From the NCBI GenBank assembly GCA_003153875.1, contig PMBY01000231.1, positions 3,553-10,902 on the forward strand: a stretch of 7,350 nt of DNA. The letters are read 5' to 3'. Within the stretch, counting starts at the first letter, position 1, and each line of letters begins with the position of its first letter. This document shows, one piece after another, positions 1 to 6,575 of the stretch. Origin of the DNA: Myxococcales bacterium. Lineage in GTDB: Bacteria; Myxococcota; Polyangia; Fen-1088. The notes under the pieces are model-generated. The model ran no database searches and was not told the DNA's origin. It was given only the letters and a program-made list of their open reading frames with translations. The position numbers and the translations under genes are program-made.

Positions 1-2
1 TG

Positions 3-617
3 CGAGCCTTGAACCGCATTTACGAGCTCTATCCCGGGCAACGCGCGACCGGCAAAATCATGCTCGACGGCCGCAACCTTCTCGAGCGTGCGGACGACGT
101 CAACCTGCTGCGCGCCAAGGTGGGGATGGTGTTTCAGAAGCCGACACCATTCCCGATGTCGGTGCAAGATAACATCAGCTTCGGCGTCCATCTTTACGAA
201 CGTCTCTCGCGCCCCGACATGGAGGCGCGCGTGCAATGGGCGTTGGAGAAAGCTGCCCTCTGGGACGAGGTCAAGGACAAGCTACGCCAAGATGGAACGG
301 CTCTGTCGGGCGGACAGCAGCAGCGGCTGTGCATTGCGCGTGCCGTGGCCGTCAAGCCGGACATCCTGCTACTCGACGAACCGGCCTCCGCGCTGGATCC
401 CATCTCGACGCAGAAGATTGAACAGCTCATCACAGAGCTCAAAAAGGACTACACCATCGCGATCGTGACCCACAACATGCAGCAAGCGGCGCGCGTCTCG
501 AACTACACGGCCTTCATGTATCTCGGCCACCTGGTGGAGTTCGGCGACACCAAGAAAATGTTCACGAAGCCGGCGCAGCAACAGACCGAGGAATACATCA
601 CAGGGAGGTTCGGATGA
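3..617 (+). CDS. pstB: Phosphate ABC transporter ATP-binding protein PstB (5' end outside window)
   Basis: This is the ATPase subunit that powers high-affinity phosphate import through the PstA/PstC channel at the inner face of the cytoplasmic membrane. The frame is already open at the window edge. The first residues ([11 protein letters not shown]) match the stretch that follows the Walker A loop in PstB, so the start codon and Walker A lie upstream. The TTG at 9 is internal and not a real start. Visible motifs in order are the Q-loop region [14 protein letters not shown] (about nt 117-160), typical of PstB, the ABC signature LSGGQQQR (303-326), Walker B ILLLDEP (363-383) with D-loop SALDP, and the switch histidine in IVTHNMQQA (His codon at 471). 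The C-terminus EEYITGRFG is also typical of PstB. The stop overlaps the phoU start (ATGA), so the two are translationally coupled as in classic pst-phoU operons. All visible catalytic motifs are intact. Confidence 0.97.
   Translation, partial: RALNRIYELYPGQRATGKIMLDGRNLLERADDVNLLRAKVGMVFQKPTPFPMSVQDNISFGVHLYERLSRPDMEARVQWALEKAALWDEVKDKLRQDGTALSGGQQQRLCIARAVAVKPDILLLDEPASALDPISTQKIEQLITELKKDYTIAIVTHNMQQAARVSNYTAFMYLGHLVEFGDTKKMFTKPAQQQTEEYITGRFG
603..608 (+). promoter_or_regulatory. Shine-Dalgarno site of phoU
   Basis: GGGAGG lies inside the last codons of pstB and ends 5 nt before the ATG at 614. It supports this start for phoU and reinitiation or coupling with pstB. Confidence 0.75.
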
Positions 618-1309
618 GCCTGCGTCAGCATACCAGCCAGGAGTTTGAAGCGGAGCTCGAGTCCGTCCGGCAGCGGATCTCCGAGATGGGGCGGCACGTG
701 GACGGAGTTCTGGAGTCGGCCGGAAAGGCGCTGCTGGCGGGCGACAGCGAACTTGCCGAGCGGATCATCGTCGGGGACGAGGAGACGGACTCCATGGAAT
801 TGGAAATAGACCACCTCTGTCTGGAGATCCTCGCGCGCCGGCAACCGGTGGCCGGTGACCTGCGGCTCCTGACCTCGGCGCTAAAGCTGGTCATCGATCT
901 GGAGCGGATCGGTGATCTGGGTGTCAGTATCGCGGGGCGGGTGGTGGAGCTAGGGCGCGAACCACCGCTGATCCCCTATGAGGACCTGATGCGAATGATG
1001 GTCACGACGCGCGAAATGTTGACGGAGGCGCTGGAGGCGCTGAGGGGCCAGGATGTTGCCCGTGCCAGCCGGGTCATCGACAAGGACGAGGTCGTCGATG
1101 CCTACTACTCGCAAATCTTCAACGACATCCTGAGCCGCATGCGCGAGAGCCCGGAAAACATATTTCGCGCCACCCGCGTTCAGGCCATTTCCAAGTACAT
1201 CGAAAGGATCGGGGATCACGCCGCGAACGTAGCCGAGCGAGTGATTTTCATCGTGACCGGCGAGGATGTGCGCCACTTCTCGCGGATGAGTCGCAGCGAC
1301 TTTTCCTGA
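614..1309 (+). CDS. phoU: Phosphate-signalling/transport accessory protein PhoU
   Basis: PhoU is a cytoplasmic all-helical protein. In characterised bacteria it links the Pst transporter to the PhoR/PhoB two-component system and keeps the Pho regulon off when phosphate is plentiful. The product has 231 residues, the usual family length, and holds the two expected three-helix repeats. Each repeat carries the metal-binding E-R-I-G-D signature: LERIGD ending at residue 101 and [13 protein letters not shown] starting at about 196. The C-terminal [12 protein letters not shown] is also highly typical. The ATG at 614 overlaps the pstB stop and is preceded by GGGAGG, which fixes the start. It is the last gene of the pst operon here, since the next gene downstream is on the opposite strand. 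Nothing is truncated or odd in the sequence. Confidence 0.97.
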   Translation: MSLRQHTSQEFEAELESVRQRISEMGRHVDGVLESAGKALLAGDSELAERIIVGDEETDSMELEIDHLCLEILARRQPVAGDLRLLTSALKLVIDLERIGDLGVSIAGRVVELGREPPLIPYEDLMRMMVTTREMLTEALEALRGQDVARASRVIDKDEVVDAYYSQIFNDILSRMRESPENIFRATRVQAISKYIERIGDHAANVAERVIFIVTGEDVRHFSRMSRSDFS

Positions 1310-1513
1310 GAGTGTGCCTGCTTGACTAGCATTTGGAACAGGCTTCACACCACAACCATCGGAAGCACAAAGGCGGGTTACCGTTTGTCGGTTGCACGTT
1401 GCCTCAAGCCCTCGATCGTCTGAGTGCGGGCGAGGAGAACCAAGAAGGCAAATACGGCGCGGGTCTGAAAGCCCGGCCGATAGAACCGGATGGCACGCAG
1501 AGGTCCTACCCTA
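1310..1513. other. Convergent intergenic region between phoU and the phosphoesterase gene
   Basis: These 204 bases separate two stop codons facing each other. I see no credible gene: short open frames here lack a ribosome binding site and family resemblance. The best hairpin is a 5-pair stem at 1460-1475 (CGGGT / GCCCG with a 6-nt loop, including one G-U pair). It has no T-run on either side, so I do not call it a terminator. Transcription of both genes presumably ends here, but the signal is not obvious from sequence. Confidence 0.5.
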
Positions 1514-2653
1514 TCAAAGCGACAGAGTGAAGAGGTTCTCGGGGTCGGTGTGGTACTGTTTGAGATACGGCGAGTAGCTGCTCACGTTGATAGCGCCGTT
1601 GGGCTGGAAGGTCATGATGCGCAGGTAGCCATCGCCGCCCTGTCCATCATCCTGGTAGTCCGCCAGGATTTGGTGCACCGGCGGGCCTGCATCGCGCGCG
1701 CTGGTCAGGTGGCTCTCGGCGTGGACGTGCCCGCATAGCACGAGGCGCACGTTCGGGTTGTTGACGATCAGCTTCTGCCAGATTTCCTCGCCGTCGTTCA
1801 CGCCACCGGCCAGCGCCTCCACGCCATAGGTGTGGGGGTTGAAGGCCTGATCGGTCCGGGTGAGGTGATCGAATCGCGTGCCGTCCGAGTACAAATAGGC
1901 GTGCGTGAGCATGATGGCGTTCGCCGACGGATTCGCCTTGAGCACTCTGTCTGCCCAGGCGAGTACGGCGTCACGCGGGCCGAATTCCAAGGACACGATA
2001 AGCCATGTCTGACCATTGACCTCAAACAAATGGAAGCTGTTGCTGGAAGTTCCGGGCTCGTAGGTGCCCTTGAATGTGGGCTGCCAGTCCAGACTGGTCA
2101 GCGAGAAGTACCTGTCGAACAGGGTGGTGTCGCGGCTGAAGGCGCCTCCGGCTCCCGGGTAGTCGTGGTTGCCCATAGCCAAGACATAGGGGACGTTGCG
2201 GTCGAGCAGGTGCAGACTGTGTGAGGCATTGGTCCATTGGCCGTCCACGTCGTTGTCGACGATGTCGCCTTCGTGGACCACGTAGAGAATGTTGCGCTCT
2301 GTCTTGTTGTCGACGATCCACTGCGTCTGGGCGTCGAAGATCTGCGGGTAGGTGGACGAGTAGTATTGGGTGTCCGGCAAGGCGATCAAAGTCCACGGCA
2401 CACCTGTGGGCGAACCCGCCTCTGGCTGCGTTCCGGAATCCGCGTCAGATTGCCGGTCAACCCCTTCGTCGGGCTGCGTTCCGGCGTCCGTGTTGGGTTG
2501 CCCTGCAACGTCACCCGGAGCCTGTGCGTCTCCCGCTGTGGGCACCACTGTCCCACCATCGGGCAGAACGAACGACGTCTTGGACTCCGTGCCACAGGCG
2601 AGCAGTAGGACCACAGGAATACCAAGAACAAGGACTCTAGAATTGAACGTCAT
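1514..2653 (-). CDS. Secreted lipoprotein with calcineurin-like metallophosphoesterase domain
   Basis: Predicted 379-residue lipoprotein that hydrolyses phosphoester bonds outside the cytoplasm; the substrate is unknown. Residues 1-20 form a lipoprotein signal peptide with hydrophobic stretch VLVLGIPVVLLLA and lipobox LLAC (Cys20). Residues 29-84 are a low-complexity D/G/P/Q/T linker. The domain starts at about 86. It shows LPDTQYYS (Asp94), EGDIVDN (Asp130), GNHDY (Asn162-His163), LTHAY (His251) and CGHVHAESH (His309, His311), which together are the dinuclear-metal motifs of this fold. The first motif reads D-T-Q where the classic form is D-x-H. This DTQ form is, to my knowledge, a recurring variant in secreted bacterial members. 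The start at 2653 is chosen because GAGGG sits 7 nt upstream and the signal peptide begins there; the frame stays open to 2824 without such support. It stands alone, divergent from the ketosynthase gene. A phosphatase, phosphodiesterase or nuclease role cannot be separated by sequence. Confidence 0.85.
   Translation of the reverse strand: MTFNSRVLVLGIPVVLLLACGTESKTSFVLPDGGTVVPTAGDAQAPGDVAGQPNTDAGTQPDEGVDRQSDADSGTQPEAGSPTGVPWTLIALPDTQYYSSTYPQIFDAQTQWIVDNKTERNILYVVHEGDIVDNDVDGQWTNASHSLHLLDRNVPYVLAMGNHDYPGAGGAFSRDTTLFDRYFSLTSLDWQPTFKGTYEPGTSSNSFHLFEVNGQTWLIVSLEFGPRDAVLAWADRVLKANPSANAIMLTHAYLYSDGTRFDHLTRTDQAFNPHTYGVEALAGGVNDGEEIWQKLIVNNPNVRLVLCGHVHAESHLTSARDAGPPVHQILADYQDDGQGGDGYLRIMTFQPNGAINVSSYSPYLKQYHTDPENLFTLSL
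2424..2484 (-). repeat. Imperfect 48-nt (16-residue) repeat in the lipoprotein linker
   Basis: The 13-base word GGCTGCGTTCCGG occurs at 2424-2436 and again at 2472-2484, exactly 48 nt apart. On the coding strand it encodes the GTQPD / GTQPE parts of the linker (residues about 57-62 and 73-78). The linker therefore probably grew by in-frame duplication of a 16-residue unit. It is a spacer that would hold the catalytic domain away from the membrane anchor. Confidence 0.7.
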
Positions 2654-2858
2654 GGGGTCACCCTCGCGCCAGAAACTAGCAGTGCGTCGCCTGACCAATG
2701 TGACAAGAATGCAACGGACCCGAACCGCGCGACGCGGTCGCAACCGTCGCCCCCCAACGCCCCACAGTGGGCGTAGGCACTCGAATGTTTCACTGTCTTC
2801 GCCCCTTCGTTCCCGAGCTGTCACCTATCGGACGCTGCGGCTGGTTTACTCTGCGACT
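2654..2858. promoter_or_regulatory. Divergent promoter region between phosphoesterase and ketosynthase genes
   Basis: About 205 bases between two divergent starts must hold both promoters. For the minus-strand gene, TTGTCA (coding-strand sense, around 2702) resembles a -35 box, but no good -10 lies at the right distance. For the plus-strand gene I find no clear -35/-10 pair. A string resembling a PHO-box half (CTGTCTT at 2793) and another (CTGTCAC at 2818) are present but not at the 11-bp spacing of a true Pho box. No tRNA or riboswitch is apparent. Confidence 0.5.
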
Positions 2859-4184
2859 ATGGCTCTCGCACAAATGCCGTTTTGTGGGCGGGGTGAGGGC
2901 AGCAGCTACGACGACTTGGCAGGCTCGGCCTACGCCAGCACCTCGCGGCGGCGCGTGGTGGTGACGGGAATTGGCGTGGTCACGCCGTTCGGCCACGATG
3001 TGGAAAGCTTCTGGCAGGCGCTGCTGGCCGGCCAATCGTGTATCGCGCCCATCACTCGGCTCGACACCTCTGACTTTCCCATTCACTTCGGTGGGCAGGT
3101 CGCAGACGTCGCAACGAACCCGTTTCTTCCCGCCTCGCTCATCCGTCGCAACGACCTGTCGACCAACATCGGCCTTTTGGCAGGTGGTTTGGCGCTCGAG
3201 TCGGCCGGTTTGGGTGCCCTGGCCGAACAAAGGCGGCCCATTTCGGTGATGGTGGGCTCGGCCTTCGGGGCGATGCAGGGTCTGCAGGATGTGTATGACG
3301 CCTTCTACATGCGCGGCTGGCGCAAGATGCATCCCTTGTCGGTCCCCCGCAACATGTTCAATTCCCTTTCCAGCAACCTGTCGATCCAATTCAAACTGGG
3401 GGGCAGTCACCACACCGTGGCGGCGGCCTGCGCCTCGGGCGCGGTGGCCATCGGCGAGGCATTTCGTCGCATTCGCCACGGAGAGGACGATGTCGTCTTG
3501 GCGGGCGGTGCGGACGCGCCCATCTGTGGCAGCGTGCTGGCGGGGTGGACACAGCTGCGCGTGCTTTCGCAGCACCCCGAGCCAGCCCAGGCCAGTCGGC
3601 CCTTTGATAAAGATCGCGATGGCCTGGTGATGTCCGAGGGCGCCGGCATGCTGGTTCTGGAAGATCTGGAGCATGCGCGGGAACGCGGGGCCCGCTGCTG
3701 GGGCGAGGTCATCGGCTATGGCGCTAGCAGCGACGCCAGTCATCTGACCGCGCCCGAAGGTTCGGGTCAATGCGAGGCCATCCTACGTGCGCTCCGTTCC
3801 GCAGGCTTGCAGCCAGAAGACATCGACTACGTCAATGCCCATGGCACTTCGACCAAGCTGAACGACGAGACCGAGACGCAGGCGTTGCGTGCGGCCTTTG
3901 GCGACCATGCCGCCAACCTCGCGGTTAGCGCGAACAAATCCATGCTCGGTCACACCATGGGCGCATCGGGCGCGTTGGAGCTGGTGTCCACGCTGCTCAC
4001 CCTGCGCGACGACGTCATTCCGCCGACCATCAACTATTGCAATCCCGACCCGACCTGCGACCTGGACTACGTGCCCAATCAGGCGCGTCGCCGCCCGGTC
4101 CAATTGGCTATCAAGAATTCCTTTGCCTTCGGCGGAGAAAACGCCGTCTTGGTTGTCAAGAAATCAGAGGAGTTGCCACAATGA
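2859..4184 (+). CDS. Beta-ketoacyl-ACP synthase, FabF/KAS II type
   Basis: This is a condensing enzyme that joins an acyl group held on its active-site cysteine to malonyl-ACP, extending a fatty acyl or polyketide chain in the cytoplasm. It has 441 residues from this start, against about 410 for typical FabF. The family's first strand RRVVVTGIGVVTPFG begins at about residue 30, so the N-terminus carries about 30 extra residues or the true start is further in. The catalytic triad is complete: Cys191 in AAACASGAVAIGEA, His328 in VNAHGTST, and His365 in NKSMLGHTMGASGA with Lys360. The C-terminal NSFAFGGENAVLV is also standard. No Shine-Dalgarno precedes the ATG at 2859, the ATG at 2874 or the GTG at 2955, so the exact start is uncertain. 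The frame is open back to 2370, but that part overlaps the opposite-strand lipoprotein and is not FabF-like. The stop overlaps the ACP start. No ketoreductase, dehydratase or acyltransferase of the FAS set lies in the window, so this may be a specialised copy rather than the housekeeping fabF. Confidence 0.9.
   Translation: MALAQMPFCGRGEGSSYDDLAGSAYASTSRRRVVVTGIGVVTPFGHDVESFWQALLAGQSCIAPITRLDTSDFPIHFGGQVADVATNPFLPASLIRRNDLSTNIGLLAGGLALESAGLGALAEQRRPISVMVGSAFGAMQGLQDVYDAFYMRGWRKMHPLSVPRNMFNSLSSNLSIQFKLGGSHHTVAAACASGAVAIGEAFRRIRHGEDDVVLAGGADAPICGSVLAGWTQLRVLSQHPEPAQASRPFDKDRDGLVMSEGAGMLVLEDLEHARERGARCWGEVIGYGASSDASHLTAPEGSGQCEAILRALRSAGLQPEDIDYVNAHGTSTKLNDETETQALRAAFGDHAANLAVSANKSMLGHTMGASGALELVSTLLTLRDDVIPPTINYCNPDPTCDLDYVPNQARRRPVQLAIKNSFAFGGENAVLVVKKSEELPQ
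4167..4172 (+). promoter_or_regulatory. Shine-Dalgarno site of the ACP gene
   Basis: GAGGAG lies within the last codons of the ketosynthase gene and ends 8 nt before the ATG at 4181. It fixes the ACP start and supports translation of the pair from one mRNA. Confidence 0.8.
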
Positions 4185-4444
4185 CCACAGACGAAATCCG
4201 CGACCGACTTGCCCACATCATTGTCGAGAGAGTCAACAGCGGCGTCGCAATAGAGGAGATAGGTTGGAACAGCAAGTTGCGCGACGACCTGGGAATCGAC
4301 TCGCTGGCTGCTGCAGAATTGTTGTTCGAGATTGACCAGGAGTTCGGCGCACCCATTGGTACTATCGATGCCCGATCGCTGGTGACCGTGCGCGATGCGG
4401 TCAACGCGATTTCGCGTGGCCTGCCGTCAAGCCGCGCGGCGTGA
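4181..4444 (+). CDS. Acyl carrier protein
   Basis: A small acidic carrier that holds acyl chains as thioesters on a 4'-phosphopantetheine arm for the ketosynthase and for acyltransferases. It has 87 residues, slightly longer than E. coli AcpP (78). The modification site is Ser41 in DDLGIDSLAAAELLFEI, the canonical D-S-L context at the start of helix II. Helix I is the N-terminal TDEIRDRLAHIIVERV, and helix IV is near TVRDAVNAISR. Helix II is less acidic right after the serine (AAAELLFEIDQEFG) than in AcpP, which may alter partner choice. The ATG overlaps the ketosynthase stop (ATGA), so the two are made together. A FabF gene with acpP is common in type II fatty-acid operons, but the other fab genes are absent here. 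The last codons run into an inverted repeat shared with the convergent acyltransferase gene. Confidence 0.93.
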   Translation: MTTDEIRDRLAHIIVERVNSGVAIEEIGWNSKLRDDLGIDSLAAAELLFEIDQEFGAPIGTIDARSLVTVRDAVNAISRGLPSSRAA

Positions 4445-4467
4445 CAGCCGCATCCGCTTCGCTGTCA
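4442..4467. terminator. Inverted repeat holding both convergent stop codons; possible bidirectional terminator
   Basis: TGACAGC at 4442-4448 is perfectly complementary to GCTGTCA at 4461-4467, with a 12-nt loop. The outer TGA on each strand is the stop codon of the ACP gene and of the acyltransferase gene respectively. The short 20-nt gap makes overlapping transcripts likely unless this stem, or a protein bound to it, ends them. There is no T-run on either side, so intrinsic termination is not assured. Confidence 0.4.
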
Positions 4468-6312
4468 GGCGACGCTGGTTGCGGGCGTCGGGCCAGCGAC
4501 GATCGCGTAGCGTTGGTACCCAGAATTGCCCATGTAGCGGCGCAGAAGTTGTGGGTCAGTGGCGCGCAGATCGACGATGATCAAGCCATCGATGCATTTG
4601 CCGAATCCTTCGTCGACGTTGAAGCTGAGTAAGGAAGCCCCCAGACGAAGGTAGTGCCGCAGCAGCATGGGAAGGCCTTTTCGATCGCTCTCGATGTCCG
4701 ACACCAACGACGACACATCCTCGGTGTCGCGCACCAGGGCCGCCAAGGCCTCGCGTTCCTGGCGGTTCAGTCGTTCGCGTGGCGGGTTGCGAGCCTTGAC
4801 CAGCGACGCCAGTTCATGGTCGCCGCGCAGCCGGGAGAGAAACTCGACCATCAGGCGACGTGACAGGCCAGCGTAGGCTTGACTGATGCTCACCGGTCCA
4901 AACAGGAGTTTGCACTCCGCATTGCGAACCAGATACTCACCAATGCCCCGCCACAGAAGGGACAGCGGCGCGGCCTGGCCTTGGTATTCCGGGCGAACGA
5001 ACGAGCGGCCCAGTTCCAGCGCCGGCCCCAATCGTTCCAGAAATCCCGGCTTGAACTTGAACAGCGTATTTGTGTAAAGACCGTCGGCACCCTGTAGGGG
5101 GAGGATGTGGTCGACGCGGCCCAGGCGATAGCTGCCCACAATTTCGTGTCGAGGCGTATTCCACAGAAACAGGTGCACGTATTGCTGGTCGAAGATATCT
5201 AGGTCGAAGGGCTGGCCCGTGCCCTCGTGCACCGCGCGGAAGGCCTGCTCGCGCAGGCGGCCGATCTCTATGAGCGAGGAAGGGATCTCGCGGCGGGTTG
5301 CCATGAACACCCGAAAGTCCCCTTGCTCCACCAACAGTGCCGTTGCAGGAAGGGCCATGACCTCGTCGTTCAGGCAGCGGGACGGCTGCGGCTCGCGCAA
5401 AGGTTGCGCGTGGACATTCTTCTCGCTGGCGGCGAAACGTGGGCGAATGGCACTCTCTCTCCACTGCAGCATGTAGGTCTTGAAGCGCAGGTAGTCGGTC
5501 AAAATTGGATCGTCGGGATATCGTGCGATCTTGTGCGGCGGGATAGGGCGCCCGATGCGCACAGAAACGCGCGAGCGGCTACGCTTGAGAAACTCCGAGG
5601 GCAAGAGAGCCGTGCGCAGCCGGGGATGGATCAGGCCGGAAAGCTGGAACGCCAGACTGTTGTGGCCCTCGAAGAACATAGTGATGGCCGTGACGCCGGT
5701 TCGACGGGCCAGCACCGCCACCGTGCGGTGCCAAGTCGGGTCAGCGATGCAGGCCTGCCTCAAGTGTAGATGCGATACCGTCCCGGCCGGAAAGATGCCC
5801 AGTGCACCGCCTTGGGCCAACCACTTCATGGCCAGCCGAAGCTGTGAGGTGTTGCGCTGGGTGGCCTCGTCGTCGCCCAGAACGTCCACGGGCAGGATCC
5901 AGGGACGGAATTCCGGAATCCGGTGAAGCAGGCGATTGGCAAGCAAGCGAAAGTCAGGGCGGGCCTGGGTCAGAATATCGCCCATGATCAGCCCGTCGAT
6001 AGCGCCGAAGGGATGGTTGGCCACCACGATGAGCGGCCCGGCGGAAGGGATTTTGGCCAAATCTTCGGGCAGAAGGTCGTAGTACACGCCGAAGGTGCGA
6101 AGGGCTGTGGCGAAGTAGTTGCGATCAGCGGTCGATGGCGAGGCTAGCGCGTAGAGGTCGTTGATCGCGGAAAGGGAGAATGCCTGTTCAAGGGGCCTCT
6201 TGATCAGGCGAAACAGGATGCGTCCAATCGGATTGCCGATGGTCGCTCCCAGGTCAATGAGACGCGCCGGGCGTCCGTCCGAACTGGCGTCGTGCGCTTT
6301 GCTGCCAGACAT
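4465..6312 (-). CDS. olsF: Bifunctional acyltransferase: PlsC-like plus OlsB-like GNAT domain (OlsF-type)
   Basis: A 615-residue protein with two acyltransferase domains. Residues about 75-290 are a lysophospholipid-acyltransferase domain. It has ANHPFGAIDG (His100, Asp106) and FPAGTVS (174-180) in place of the classic NHX4D and EGTRS boxes. Residues about 320-600 resemble OlsB N-acyltransferases: LREQAFRAVHEGTG, FLWNTPRHEIVGSYRLG, ELGRSFVRPEYQG (433-445), and LRHYLRLGAS followed by a conserved F-x-V-D-E-G-F-G-x-x-x-D stretch. The same order is known from OlsF of Serratia proteamaculans. There the GNAT half N-acylates ornithine with a 3-hydroxyacyl group from ACP, and the PlsC half adds the second chain by O-acylation, giving ornithine lipids (and related amino lipids) at the inner membrane. 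The start at 6312 is chosen for GAGGAG 8 nt upstream; the frame extends only 10 codons further. It lies 17 nt behind a small gene in the same direction, probably one transcript. The amino-acid substrate is inferred, not shown. Hemolysin-like acyltransferases share this fold. Confidence 0.82.
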   Translation of the reverse strand: MSGSKAHDASSDGRPARLIDLGATIGNPIGRILFRLIKRPLEQAFSLSAINDLYALASPSTADRNYFATALRTFGVYYDLLPEDLAKIPSAGPLIVVANHPFGAIDGLIMGDILTQARPDFRLLANRLLHRIPEFRPWILPVDVLGDDEATQRNTSQLRLAMKWLAQGGALGIFPAGTVSHLHLRQACIADPTWHRTVAVLARRTGVTAITMFFEGHNSLAFQLSGLIHPRLRTALLPSEFLKRSRSRVSVRIGRPIPPHKIARYPDDPILTDYLRFKTYMLQWRESAIRPRFAASEKNVHAQPLREPQPSRCLNDEVMALPATALLVEQGDFRVFMATRREIPSSLIEIGRLREQAFRAVHEGTGQPFDLDIFDQQYVHLFLWNTPRHEIVGSYRLGRVDHILPLQGADGLYTNTLFKFKPGFLERLGPALELGRSFVRPEYQGQAAPLSLLWRGIGEYLVRNAECKLLFGPVSISQAYAGLSRRLMVEFLSRLRGDHELASLVKARNPPRERLNRQEREALAALVRDTEDVSSLVSDIESDRKGLPMLLRHYLRLGASLLSFNVDEGFGKCIDGLIIVDLRATDPQLLRRYMGNSGYQRYAIVAGPTPATSVA

Positions 6313-6320
6313 GGCAGAGA

Positions 6321-6326
6321 CTCCTC
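6321..6326 (-). promoter_or_regulatory. Shine-Dalgarno site of the OlsF-type gene
   Basis: On the minus strand GAGGAG ends 8 nt before the ATG at 6312. It lies in the 17-nt gap after the small gene's stop and favours 6312 over the upstream in-frame start at 6342. Confidence 0.75.
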
Positions 6327-6329
6327 GCG

Positions 6330-6512
6330 CTAGTAGCACCAAATGGGCACGCCATGCGCGGCGGTAGCAAACCAGTCTTCCAGGCGCAGAGTGCGGAGCA
6401 ACTCGTCCCGTTCAAAATCCTGCATATCGGTTTCGTGCTCAGCGTCCACGGCATGCTGGGACCGGCTCAGGGCGAGACCACAATTCTGCTGATCCTGCTT
6501 GGCTGGTACCAT
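6330..6512 (-). CDS. Unrecognised 60-residue small protein upstream of the acyltransferase
   Basis: I do not recognise this product. The start at 6512 is strongly supported: AAAAGGAGG lies 5 nt upstream of the ATG, the best ribosome binding site in the window. The frame extends further upstream, to 6668, but that part would overlap the CHAD gene and lacks such a site. The peptide has a polar N-terminal half rich in Q, D, H and E (residues 3-33). A likely amphipathic helix DFERDELLRTLRLEDWF (32-48) follows, then a short hydrophobic tail ending in PIWCY. There are two cysteines (11 and 59), no signal peptide and no membrane segment. It ends 17 nt before the OlsF-type start, so the two are probably co-transcribed. 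Candidate roles are a partner or regulator of the acyltransferase, a peptide substrate, or a leader peptide that couples translation. None can be shown from sequence. Confidence 0.62.
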   Translation of the reverse strand: MVPAKQDQQNCGLALSRSQHAVDAEHETDMQDFERDELLRTLRLEDWFATAAHGVPIWCY

Positions 6513-6517
6513 GTGAA

Positions 6518-6526
6518 CCTCCTTTT
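6518..6526 (-). promoter_or_regulatory. Near-perfect Shine-Dalgarno site of the 60-residue gene
   Basis: The minus-strand sequence AAAAGGAGG, spaced 5 nt from the ATG, matches the 16S rRNA 3' end almost fully. It is the main reason to accept the small gene as real and suggests strong translation. Confidence 0.75.
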
Positions 6527-6549
6527 CGACAGGACAATAGTAAGACTTC

Positions 6550-6557
6550 ACACGTGT
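6550..6557. promoter_or_regulatory. 8-bp palindrome ACACGTGT upstream of the small gene
   Basis: A perfect 8-bp palindrome lies 38 bases before the small gene's start, within the 98-base gap after the CHAD gene. Its position suits a transcription-factor half-site or operator, but it is short and occurs only once, so it may be chance. I find no convincing -35/-10 pair around it. Confidence 0.25.
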
Positions 6558-6575
6558 TGACCGCGTGACAGGAAA

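Noticed and set aside
1460..1475. Hairpin as a phoU terminator
   Set aside because: The stem has only five pairs, one of them G-U, and no T-run follows on either strand.
1333..1530. Short open frame in the phoU-phosphoesterase gap
   Set aside because: It has no ribosome site, no family resemblance, and it overlaps the end of the phosphoesterase gene.
2654..2824. N-terminal extension of the phosphoesterase to 2824
   Set aside because: It would place 57 Arg-rich residues before a clear lipoprotein signal peptide. The start at 2653 has a ribosome site and a correct lipobox position.
2793..2824. Possible Pho box (CTGTCTT at 2793, CTGTCAC at 2818)
   Set aside because: The two good half-sites are 25 bp apart, not the 11-bp period of Pho boxes. 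The in-phase second unit at 2804 matches only 4 of 7, which is within chance for a region this size.
2370..2858. Upstream in-frame extension of the ketosynthase to 2370 (604 residues)
   Set aside because: It lies antisense to the lipoprotein gene, is Arg/Pro/Ser-rich without domain resemblance, and has no ribosome site. It is a by-product of high GC.
2790..3770. 326-codon open frame on the minus strand opposite the ketosynthase
   Set aside because: The plus-strand frame has an intact catalytic triad and full family match. The antisense frame shows no recognisable motif and is a codon-bias shadow.
4937..5464. Alternative open frames inside the acyltransferase gene on both strands
   Set aside because: The main minus-strand frame carries recognisable PlsC and OlsB-like motifs throughout. 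The others are Arg/Pro-rich shadows.
6565..6571. Single CTGTCAC on the minus strand before the small gene as a Pho half-site
   Set aside because: No second unit at 11-bp spacing; a lone 7-mer is not evidence.
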